In this document: one piece after another, positions 48,082 to 58,284 of the stretch
Position numbering within the stretch: position 1 is the first letter of the stretch
How the letters are laid out: each line of letters starts with the position of its first letter
Assembly (NCBI GenBank): GCA_002786065.1
Contig: NHNY01000027.1
Span: 186,001 to 250,000 of the forward strand
Direction: 5' to 3'
Origin: Microcyclospora pomicola
Lineage: Eukaryota; Ascomycota; Dothideomycetes; Capnodiales
Length of the DNA stretch: 64,000 nt
Position numbers and translations under genes: made by a program
The notes under the pieces: model-generated
Database searches by the model: none
What the model was told of the DNA's origin: nothing
The model's input: the letters and a program-made list of their open reading frames with translations, nothing else

Positions 48082-48569
48082 ATGGGCAATTGCTGCGGCA
48101 AGCAAAGCGACAGCTTCGCCGGCGAAGGTCGCACCCTCGGCGCCACGCCCGCTACCGCTCCGTCGTCAACAGGTAATGCACGTGCTCCCGCGCCACGGAT
48201 AAAAGCTACGACGAAGACAGGCGGCGGTGGAGGTGCAGGACGGACGCTGGGCGCGGGAGCTGGCAGCGAGGAAGATCCCAAGACGGCGGCGGCTAGGGCG
48301 GCTGAGGTGAGTCTCCTACATCTATGGCTGGGTAGGATTCTGGAAGAAAAGGGAACGCGGTGGGCGTCGTGGACGTGAGATACGGATGGGCTGACGTGAA
48401 GGATGCATATCAGGAACGAGCGAAAGCAGCACAGGGCAAAGGAAAGTTGGGCCGGCAGCTGGACGCACAGAAGGCGCAGACGCAGGCGAATGTGCTGGCG
48501 CAGACGGCGAGAGAGATCGCGGCGGCACGAGATGCGGACAGCGTAGCGCAGGCGCGGGCATATAATTGA
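48082..48569 (+). CDS. Small lipid-anchored protein (MGNCCGKQ start)
   Basis: Exons 48082-48306 and 48414-48569 join over a 107-nt GTGAGT...CATATCAG intron to 126 aa. The N-terminus MGNCCGKQ is a strong pattern for N-myristoylation at Gly2 and palmitoylation at Cys4/Cys5, so it probably sits on the plasma or endomembrane. Residues 10-75 are Gly/Ala/Thr-rich with a repeated GRTLGA motif (GEGRTLGATPA, GAGRTLGAGAG). Exon 2 is helical: ERAKAAQGKGKLGRQLDAQK, then QTQANVLAQTAREIAAAR. Small fungal proteins of this design are conserved, but I recognise no named function. Confidence 0.75.
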
Positions 48570-49378
48570 TCGCGCGGACGGAGAGGAGATGGGTGGAGTA
48601 GAGAGGATGTGCTGGCGAGGATTCCATGAGGGACAGAGGCGTTGCAATGAAAGATACCGGCATGTGCACATTGTTGCTGCTGTGCTGAGTCCATGCATTG
48701 GGAAGCGTGGGTGCATGCTCGTGCGATCTAGACAGTTTCTCCCTCAACTTCCCTTGCTCGTCAATTGTTCCTCTGTTTGCAGCCAAATTAGTCCCGATTA
48801 CGTTTATCAGGAGCTATGTCTCCTATGGCGCGAGAAATTGCTGTGGGTACCTTATGGTCCGACCTCAAGCACACACATTGGGAACTTTCGGTACACCTCA
48901 TCACGAACATCGTCGAGAAGTGATGATGTGATGATATGTATAAACCGATGTTCGGATTCGAGCCGTTAGCGAGCACACCTAGCAGAACCTGTGCAAGACT
49001 CGCCACGTTACGGGTGGACAGAAAGGTGATTATTTCACAGATGAGACGTCGCCAGATGATTTGGAGGTACGGGACCTATCGAGGATCTTAAAAGCCAATC
49101 ACTACCAACATCTTTCCCGGGATGATTCTTGAAAGTTTCGCGTTCTAGCGTCCAGTCCGAATGTTGATGTATTCCTTCCCTTAAGCCTCATCTAACACGA
49201 TGGTTGGGAACGTATGGACTACAGCATGACGAAGAGAATGCATCTCTGCAGTACAATCAGAAGGTTGAAACATGTGCTTGAGCCGATCATTGACATCAGC
49301 ACACAGTCAGGAACCAGGTCTGAGTGTAAATGTACTGTGAGCAGATCAAGAAATCCATCACTTCCACTACGAATCGTA
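48570..49378. other. Intergenic, no supported gene
   Basis: Lies between the 3' ends of the MGNCC gene (+) and the terpene synthase (-). Open frames here are short and unstructured. Confidence 0.45.
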
Positions 49379-51936
49379 TCAAGCATCAATATGCAGACGT
49401 GCTTGCAACAGGCGCAAGATCCAATTCTTTCTCCCAGCTTGCTTCTCCAGATCAGCCAGGATCGTGTTCACTTCTTCCTCCAGGCGCGTTGCTACATCAC
49501 GTGCGTATGCAAGCCCGCCCGCAGCTTTGATATCATCAATCGCCACTTTGCGAACCTCGAGTGGTACTCCATTACCGGTCTTGCGCTGTTGTAAGATGCT
49601 GAGCAGGCGATTGCGATACGTCTTCGATTCCAGAGCATGGATCAGAGGTAACGATAGCTTTCCTTCGCTGATGTCTTCGGCAAATCCCTTCTGCTCGGTG
49701 TACTGTCATTTGAGATTAGCGCGGATAGTGTGTATGGTGATGGTAGAAATGGCTCACTTCCGCATTGTCGAGGTTTTGATAGTCGTCTCGTGACTGGAAG
49801 AAGCGGCCGACCATGACCATCAGATCCCCGCAGTCCAAGTCCTTGTTAGTGGTCGCTTCCGCCTTCATCAAGTCTGCAAGGAGAGTGAAGAGTCCGCCCG
49901 TTTCTGTTGCAAGGTTAGGCCAGCCATGAGAACGAACACCTATTGGACTCACTGCCGTCTACCATTGCAAAGTACTCCCCTTCCGTTGGTATCAAGGTCT
50001 GATGTTTCCAGTATAGATCCATTCCTTGACCGATGTGTGCATCCAAGAGGCGATCTGGTAATGTCAGCATGGCTCTTCTAAAATTTCACTCAACAAGAGT
50101 CTTACCTGTCAGAACAGAAAGAGCCGCTGCAGAGAGCTTCTCGGCGGCCTTGACAGCCTTCATCATAAGGAAGTTTGCGGCATTGATTGTCTGCGCGGTT
50201 CCATAGATAATGTGTGCAGCAGGCTGACCCCGCCGAAGGCAAGAGTCATCTTGGATATCGTCGAGCCTAGCCAGTCAGCGTGGGTATATTGAATGGGCAT
50301 GCATTCACCTACATCAGAGACGAGGTGTGCAAGGTGTTGACAATCTCTCGAATGGTCTGCAAAGACTCATCCGGAACCTCGTACCAGACATCAAGTGCGT
50401 CAATGGCCGAGTTACGAACACCCTTGGAGGGCATCGACTGAACGTAGTTGCAGGATTCGAGGATAGTCTGTACAATAAGCCATTGTTGTTTCAACGTGAT
50501 GGGAGATGACTTACCTCCTCATAAGGTGCGAGCAACACGCCTGGCAATTTCAAAAATGGTTCATCCGAAGGCATAGCGGTTCCGGTTGGCGAATCATGTC
50601 TTACTCCATTCTGACCATTCGCATGACCGTTCGTCTGAACAGATTTGGAGATCGGGTGGTCCAGACTGTCGGAGCCTGAGGTGGAAGAAGTTTCGTGATG
50701 TTTGACACTGAGGGCGGGATATGCGTCAGGCCCCTTAAGGTACCTTGCAGTGGTCATGCTCCACGCGAAATTTCCAGCGGTGACCAGGTCCAGTAAGGTG
50801 AACCAATACCTTGTTCGCTCCGTCGAAATGTTCTGGTTCATGTATTTGTCCTTTAGATCCGCGTAGATCTTCTCTCGAGCTATGATCTCGTCTTTGAGCA
50901 ATACTTTGGCTTGCACGGCATCGACCGAGTACCACCTCATGAAGAGGAACACGGCACTGACAATCTCTCCTTGACTTCCGTTCGCTTCGAAGTTCAACGC
51001 CTCTTTGTCCCAAGAGAAGTAATCGTTCACGAGGACCCAAGCGTTGTAGGCAGCGATGGTGATGTGCGAAAGTTCTTCTTCTTCGGCCTTAGTGAGGGCA
51101 AAGTCCATTGAGAAACAGAGTAGGCTCATGGTCCACCTGCCATCACATATCAGTTTTGTCCATCTCGACCCTGCTCCGCGCATTGATAGTTGTGATGACT
51201 TACGGACACCCAGCGTCCACGAACCGGAAAGGTAAGTACTCCTCGAGGGTTGTGCAGTTGATGTCTCGAATTGACACAAAGACCTCCGACATTTCTTTCC
51301 AGAGGCGAAGACATTCCAACCCTTGAGGCCGGTCCAGATCAAGAAGCTCGACGGCCATCTTTGCTTGAAGCTGTCTCCTTTTGATGTGTTCCTTCGTTCC
51401 TGTGCGCTCTACGTCGTCAAAATCGAGGCCCTCATACAGCTCGCGGTTGGCTTCTTGAAGCTAATGGTGCCGTTAGATACCACATCCTCGAGACTACTTA
51501 TACCACCATACCTTGTCTTCTGTTTTGTCTTCGGCGTACTCGATGACTAGAGGGTGGTGAACGTCAGTGGGTATGCGAGATGCTGTGCCAGTGGGAAGTG
51601 CTTGCCATCATCGTGAATGTATGCGTACTCAACCTTGTAGGTCGTCAAAGCGAGCCGTTCAGGTACAGCCTCCGAGGCACATAGGGCCGTGAAGTTCCCG
51701 ACAAGCGGATTGATGCATCCCACGGCATAGCTCTTGTGATTTTTGTTCCGCACCGAGTCTTCCGGGCCACTTGCAGAGAGGAAGTCAACTTGACATTGCC
51801 AAGATCCCTCGTCCGCAAGGTGGGCATCTTTATGGATCCGGGGCGTAAAGCGGCAGAAGTACTCCTCTTGCTCGTAAAGATGAGCTGGGACAGTGACGGA
51901 ATATTTGAACGGTCGGTGGGGGATACTTTCTGCCAT
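49379..51936 (-). CDS. Chimeric terpene synthase (class I cyclase fused to prenyltransferase)
   Basis: Nine exons by splice signals: 51936-51606, 51546-51512, 51460-51204, 51136-50515, 50467-50313, 50266-50106, 50055-49953, 49903-49758, 49702-49379; about 711 aa, the usual length for fungal di- or sesterterpene synthases of the fusicoccadiene/ophiobolin type. The N-terminal cyclase has the Asp-rich motif YIHDDVIEYAE (about 106-116) and the NSE triad [10 protein letters not shown], which bind Mg-diphosphate. After a Gly/Asn-rich linker (NGHANGQNG), the prenyltransferase shows [18 protein letters not shown] and [17 protein letters not shown], which build GGPP or GFPP. Intron 1 is GC-AG. The prenyltransferase half has one apparent frame break (exon 7), so the gene is either inactive or carries a sequence error. 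The divergent P450 neighbour suggests a terpenoid cluster. The product cannot be predicted. Confidence 0.87.
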
Positions 51937-53081
51937 GGCGAGATAAGGCGGTAGAGAAATTCGATGTAGCGAGACGTCCAGAAGGAATTCACTCGTTCAA
52001 TATATAAACTTACTGTGAAACTCGATCGATAGAGCTACAGCAGCCGGTAGATCTTATCATGAAGCTGCTTTGGTCTCCAACCACCCTGTGTCCATGCCGC
52101 TTGAGCGATGATCTACTAGGAGCATGCAGTCTGTACGATGATGTGCGCACGAAAAGGATGCATATGGAATGCTGCAGTAGCCAGCCATCTTGGAAGGTAG
52201 TGCGTTGTCCAATATTGGTATGGTAACCGTTGAGGTCAAGCCACTCTCCTAGCTTAGATCCTATCAACATCCTCATCGCCATACAGTCGAACCTCGTCAT
52301 AACAACATCTGTTATAGCGGAGTCAAGAGGGCACCTTTGTTGAGATGCAGGTCGAACACACCGCTGTTGGTCAATCTCCACCTGATGTTCGACGCCCGTC
52401 TCAACGATCGTCATCTCGCGAATCGGCGCAGGTGTAACCTCTGCCTAGCAGATACGGTACTGTACGTGCGGTACCTGTAAATTGTCTAGCGTGCAGAAAC
52501 AAATGGTGGTTGTACAGAAGTGGACGAAGCTCATGGGCGAATCAACTTATCAGCAATGTCCGAACACGGCCCACCGAAGATCCGACAGACGATCATGTCG
52601 TATCATGGCCGATTGAGCAGCGTTCTGGAGGCTCAAGACGGTGAGGTGTTGCGATGAGGATGTACTGACGTGACAGATTCGGGTGAGAAGTAGAAAGCCT
52701 GGAGCTTTGGAGCTATCTCCACGCGTGGCGATCTACTCCGACAGGGTGTGTGCGTTGAATCAAGGTTCGGATCGCAGCACCCTGGACTTGGAGTAGCCTC
52801 AAGCTGTTTTCTAGCTCAAACTACATCTTGTTGAAGGCCCGAGCTAATAATTGTTCTTGTAGGGTAGACCGTCCGTCATCGTTGTGTGCGGGAAGTTGAC
52901 AGGGGCTCTTCCATCCTGTACATAATATGGTCAGCGTGAGTCTCGTCTAAGACTTTACTGTGAAATTTTGTCGCTGCGTATTTACCGACTGAAAACGTGT
53001 CAACCCACACGGCTTGTTCTTGGACACACCTGGTGACCGTGTATAGACCTCGTGAGTGAAGTCGTGGAGAGCTTCGAAGCA
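51937..53081. promoter_or_regulatory. Bidirectional intergenic region between terpene synthase and P450
   Basis: 1.1 kb between the two divergent starts with no supported coding sequence. A direct repeat CGGTAC occurs at 52455-52460 and 52469-52474; CGG half-sites in tandem are the sort bound by fungal Zn2Cys6 regulators, but this is only suggestive. Confidence 0.4.
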
Positions 53082-54879
53082 ATGACGGGCATCAGCGCAT
53101 GGCCCGCAGTGACTTCATTCATCCTGCTGTGTCCCCTGTCGTACATCGCATATCAGCTGTTCTTCCACCCGCTGGCAAGGATCCCTGGCCCGAAGCTGGC
53201 TGCCATCTCGACGCTTTTCGAGGGTTACATCGATGTCAGTACGCAGGGTCGCTATCTTTGGAGAATAGAAGCATGGCATCAGAAGTATGGTGAGCCACGA
53301 TACCTTCCCTGCATCTTCCGCTTTTCGTGTCACCTGAGTAACCATGCTCGGAACCGTGCCAGGATGCTGGATTACTTGCAGCACGTCTCGCTAACCAATC
53401 CCAGGACCTATCGTGTATGTGGAAGTCTGGATCCGACCGTCGGACGAACATGAGAGCTGATATTCCTGGGACGCAGTCGCATTGGACCAAATGAGGTACA
53501 CATCAACGATCCATCGTACTACGATGAGCTCTACAATGGAAAGCTTCGCCTGGACAAGTTTGAATATTATTACAAGCTGATGATCTTCCCACATACCACA
53601 TTCGGCACGCTATCGGCGCAAGTCCACCAGACTCGGCGCGAAGCACTCGACCCTTTCTTCAACCCAGGAGCTGTGACAAAGATTCAGCCCCTCCTACAGA
53701 AGCTCGTTGACCGGTTGTGTGAGCGTATCAGCGAAAATGTCGCTACGGACAAGCCAGTCCCTCTCTTCTACGCCTATCGGAGTCTTACAGTGGATCTGAT
53801 CGCGGAATACGCGTTTGGCGAAAGCTTGGCTATGTTGGAGCGTGCGGACTGGGGTAAGAGCTTCTATCATGCCTTCCGGTGTGTCATGGAAGTGACACCA
53901 CTGATGCGGCAAGTCCCCTTTCTGCTGGGGGTGTTCATGCTCATGCCCAGATGGATGATCGGGTTGATCGACAAGCGTATGGTGGAGATCATCGATCTCA
54001 ACTCTGATATCGACGTTTCTACGGCGCGTACATTAAAGCTGGATTCCCAGGCCATCGGAGCGAAAAGTCACCCGACGGTGGTCTGGCAGCTGGCGTACAG
54101 TAGTACACTCCCAGCACAGGAGAAGACACTGGAGAGAATCGCACTCGAGGCCAATTCGATTGTTACAGGGGGTATGGAGGCTGCTAGTGCCACTCTGACA
54201 TACACGACGTTTCAGATCCTGAACAATCCCGCGGTGCATGCTCGACTCAATAAGGAGCTCCACGAAGCCATTCCTGATCCGAGCAACATTCCCCATTACT
54301 CCAAACTGTTTGAGCTACCATACCTGACCGCCTGCATCAAGGAGGGTTTGCGGTACGTCTATGAGTGGTCAGCCTTGTGCTCCAGGTCTGACGTTCCTCC
54401 AGGTTATCGTTCAGCGCCATAGGTCGATTGCCTCGCTGCAATCCCAATGGACCTATCCAGTACAAAGACTACTCCATTCCCCGCGGCGTATGCCACCCCA
54501 AAACATCCTCCTTCCACGCAACCGCTAACATCCTCAGGCTGGCATCGGCATGTCCCAATACTTCGTCCACCTCAACCCGGAGATTTTCCCCTCACCTCAC
54601 ACCTACGATCCCTCTCGCTGGCTTGCCGCTGATGCAAAGTCGAAACTCGAACCCTATCTGGTCCCTTTCTCCAGTGGGGCGCGCAGATGCGTTGGGATGA
54701 ACGTGGCCCACGCCGAGCTTTACACACTGCTTGGAACGATGATGCGGCGATTCCCGACGCTGACCTTATTCGAGACGTCGGAGCGTGATGTCGAGCTGGT
54801 GCACGACTACTTCGCGGGAGTGAGCAGGCACGAGCGCGAGGGATTGCAGGTCAAGGTGAAGAGGAATGATGAGTTGTGA
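53082..54879 (+). CDS. Cytochrome P450 monooxygenase
   Basis: Five exons (53082-53289, 53405-53414, 53477-54352, 54403-54487, 54538-54879) join in frame to 506 aa, full length for a microsomal fungal P450. The N-terminus has a membrane helix (TSFILLCPLSYIAYQLFFHP) and the Pro-rich hinge ARIPGPKLA. Exon 2 is only 10 nt and completes the conserved GPIVRIGPNEVHI. Then come the I-helix segment GGMEAASATL (about 304-313), the ExxR motif KEGLR (Glu362, Arg365), YDPSRW (PERF-like) and the haem loop FSSGARRCVGM with Cys444. The I-helix lacks the usual Thr after the acidic residue (Glu-Ala instead of Asp/Glu-Thr). Introns are 115, 62, 50 and 50 nt with clear branch sites. It is probably a tailoring oxidase of the neighbouring terpene. 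It has no stop or frame defect. Confidence 0.92.
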
Positions 54880-55750
54880 GGGAGGCAGGGTAATGGCCGA
54901 CCATGATTGGTCTAATGTACAAATGCCTGCTCATTTGTCTAGAAAATGTGGGCAGAGAGTATACCCCGGGTTACATTCACATAAAGCAATGTATGGTGTC
55001 TGATCTACTACCTGGTACAGTGTATGCAGCGAACACAGACGAGATCTAGCATATCCTATATGTTCTGCCCTCACGAACCGTTGGCAATGTTCCGCCGCGA
55101 CTCGGACCATCACACTCGAAGGTATCGTGTCGACCCAACAACGAGCTATATTATCTGTCCTCTCCCCGGTAGTATATGTCTGCAGTTTGGATTCCGCTAG
55201 AGGGGTCGGGTCATTCATTCTCCGGGCGGTGATATCATGAGCTGACATCCTATTGACGGCTGTGTATTGACGTCGACGCAAATGGCGAACAGAACGGAAA
55301 GAGGAGACCTCATGCGTTGGCTTTGTGAAGGGTACAATAATCTTGCAAATGAGGAGGTCTCTTCGATACGTGGTCAATGCTTAGGTCCAGTGTTTGCGCT
55401 ACGGAATGATAGGCACGACGATGTCTTGCTCGCCATCATGATATGTCATAAATCTGGGTACAAGTACGCGAGTATGATGCTTCGCGCCCATCGAATCGCC
55501 TCTAGTTCTCGCGAATCTTCCAGCCCTCATGCTCGATACCGAGCAACAGCAATCGCTACTTCGACGCCACTACATCAGTTTCGTCATTCATGTATACTAC
55601 GAGGTCGTAGGTAAAGACTCTCTTGCTGCATGGGCTTCATATTAGTGAGAGTGGGGCTACCAAGGCTCTTTTCCGACGCCGTCATCGTGGTCGCGTCCAC
55701 GCCGCCTTCCACAGCCAGAATGAGCTGGGTATGCGAGTGAAAGGAGGACC
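54880..55750. other. Intergenic between convergent P450 and F-box genes
   Basis: Only short, unstructured open frames. No gene supported. Confidence 0.45.
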
Positions 55751-56887
55751 CTAGGGTTCCAAGCATGTTCCCACTATTCCGTACGGCGTGAGCCGCCCAG
55801 AGAACCTCATTCGCGGTCTGTTAGATCTTGTGTAATCTTTGATGATAACGCAGTTGACGGAGTATAGAGGTGATGACCTCTCCAGATGCCCGGTCAGCGT
55901 GAAGGAGCCATGTTCATCTGTACCATCCGCTGGTTGCATGGTCAGGCGTTCGTGCTTGGCGTCCCCCTGGCCAAAAAAGCAAATGTTGCTCACGTATGGA
56001 TCAATACGGACGTTATGCGTTGGTCTCCTTATGCAACGAATGAAGTGTCCACACCACTCTCCAGTCGTGATCTCTGTCTGCCATAGCGCGTTCGTATGCT
56101 GCGAGAACCAATCCTCGTAGCTTTCAAAGCTGGAGAACGGAAATGGCAGGGCGTATGAGTAGCTCAGAGGTGTCAAGGGGATCTGAGCAGTAGTTGGGAT
56201 TGCAATCGAGGATACCCTGGTAGCCCAATCGGGAGACGATAATGCTTGGCGCGTACGTACGCAGAAGTGTAAGACGAGGGCAGTGTACGATAATATGCTC
56301 AAGGCTGCTGGTACAGTCGTCGGTGGGCCTCCAAAGTGTGTCAAGCCGTGCTTTGGACGCATTGTCCAAGAATACAGCACTGCCTCCATGTCGTCGAGCA
56401 TCTCCTCTTTCTCTTGAAGTCCAAGAACGGTCATAACTCGACAGTGCGCTTTCAACGCTTCGAACGGAAGATGAAAATCTCGCAGTACAGCGCGTTGGAA
56501 TTTTGCATCATAAACCAAAGGATGTTTGACCAACAGAAGTGGCGTCATCCATGATGGGATACCCGGAGGAATGTGACAATCACACGGGGAAAGAAACTCC
56601 CAGGCTCGATCGTCGGCGAGCGCATAGCGTGCCCAGAGAGAAGCGTCTTCACGGCAATATTTGGTCAATGACTGCCAGTCGATGGTCGAGAGATTCCACT
56701 TGCACACCTCTGCGTTCGTGAGCAATATCCGAAAGACCATGTGGTCGAAGCATGCTGCTCGGATGGTCTTGGAGACTTGAGACAAGGCAATGACCGAGGA
56801 TGGGTCGGTTTGGGAGGCGATGTGAGCAAGGAGCTCTCTTGGAAGAAGTGCTAGATTAGTGAGGCTCATGGTGGATGAAGGGCCCAA
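55751..56887 (-). CDS. F-box domain protein
   Basis: A 378-aa intronless frame. Residues about 10-50 (LALLPRELLAHIASQTDPSS then VIALSQVSKTIRAAC) fit an F-box, the motif that docks to Skp1 in SCF ubiquitin ligases. The remainder has no recognised repeat (no LRR or WD40). It contains Trp- and Cys-rich segments such as WNLSTIDWQSLTKYCREDAS and a C-terminal beta-rich part (GSFTLTGHLERSSPLYSVNC). Fungal genomes carry many such orphan F-box proteins. The first ATG gives MGPSSTMSLTNLAL; the second Met at residue 7 is an equally good start. Its nearness to the terpene locus may be coincidental. Confidence 0.75.
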   Translation of the reverse strand: MGPSSTMSLTNLALLPRELLAHIASQTDPSSVIALSQVSKTIRAACFDHMVFRILLTNAEVCKWNLSTIDWQSLTKYCREDASLWARYALADDRAWEFLSPCDCHIPPGIPSWMTPLLLVKHPLVYDAKFQRAVLRDFHLPFEALKAHCRVMTVLGLQEKEEMLDDMEAVLYSWTMRPKHGLTHFGGPPTTVPAALSILSYTALVLHFCVRTRQALSSPDWATRVSSIAIPTTAQIPLTPLSYSYALPFPFSSFESYEDWFSQHTNALWQTEITTGEWCGHFIRCIRRPTHNVRIDPYVSNICFFGQGDAKHERLTMQPADGTDEHGSFTLTGHLERSSPLYSVNCVIIKDYTRSNRPRMRFSGRLTPYGIVGTCLEP

Positions 56888-58284
56888 GGTGGGTAAGGAA
56901 AAACACTTCAGTACACGATCTGCATGCCCTCCGATGGAAGATATGCCGTCCCTTCATTTAAGTCTTGTGTTGTTGTGTTTGGAACGAAAGCAACCATAAG
57001 GCGTTCATGCGATGTTGAGACTGTGAATATGCTTGGATCTCGAGGTGCATTCACCGCCAGCCTTCGAACACCGATCTACAGACCTGTACTACTCGGGGCA
57101 ACATCTCGGGTCACAGGAGCTGTAGAGGTTGGTCTTCCGAGCGTATTATATCTTGAGTCGCCCTGTTGCGTGATTGCAGTTGTACATGTAATAGCGTTGT
57201 AACATCCTCGACTCGACTTGCGTGGAACAACGTTGTTGGCCTGAGGCACTCAGGAGACGTGAAACACTCGACTTCAATCGAGTTATACAGACAACCTATG
57301 TGCCGCACACATACACGTGTGGTTCACCAACTATATTCACGATACACCGAGCGCTAAACGATACGTTGTCGATGCTTTCACGACCAGGCGCCGGCTTCTC
57401 GGCATATGATTTCTGTCATGCGGCGCACATTGCATATGCAGGAGGGTGATGCCGCGCAAGATCCCTGACGTGTACTACCTGGCTGCTGTTTCAGACTCAT
57501 GCCGGCTTTCTGATAGACATCGTCGTAACAGTGGAGTACAAACTCACGTCTGATAGGTTGTCCAGGGAGATGTTGGTCATGATGCTGCCTGCCAACACAT
57601 GTAATCAGTCTCCTTGCGCAGCTATCGTTACGTTACCAGGTATCTAAAGTGTGGTGCGGAAATATCCGATACAAGACAACAGGAGGGTGACCTTGTGCGC
57701 CGCTTCGATCGAAGTCGCGATACTTTTCTCGACAGGCGAGGTAAGCATCGGCATTAAAATGGAAGTATTCATTGCTCGACTTTCCAACACATCCTTGACA
57801 AATCTCAATCCTCATCTTGCACTGCATAACTGCTACTTATCCCAACCCTTGGGCTCAAAGGGATGATAACAGTAAAATCGGCTTCCATGTCATCGTTTTC
57901 TGGATGTGGATTGTCAGTCTCGGAGAAATGGCAGCTTTCTTGTGAGAATGCCAACACCCTCCAATTGTCAGACACGCACAAGCTACAACACTGATGTGTC
58001 CCTGCGGCGCGAATTGTGTGGCACATTCAGACATGTGAGACCTTGGAAACGCATTGCTATCATCTGCGTCTTGGAAAGCTATGGCAGCCTGTTCTTGGGG
58101 ACTGCATCATGTTGAAATGCGGCGCGCCTGCAGCGTTCACTCAAGCAGGCTCAGTATGCGTATGCAAGGACTCGCTGGTCCTAAACCCACCCTGGGAGTG
58201 CGGATTGTGATATTAGCAGAGACATAATCAGGTCAGTGAACCCTTACTTCCAGTTGCTCCAGCACGTCTACCTTTTCTCTCTCT
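56888..58284. other. Intergenic, no supported gene
   Basis: 1.4 kb holding the promoters of two divergent genes. Open frames are short and without motifs. Confidence 0.45.

Noticed and set aside
55267-55614. 115-codon plus-strand frame between the P450 and F-box genes
   Set aside because: No motif, no splice-linked partner, and Ser/Arg-rich in the way chance frames are.
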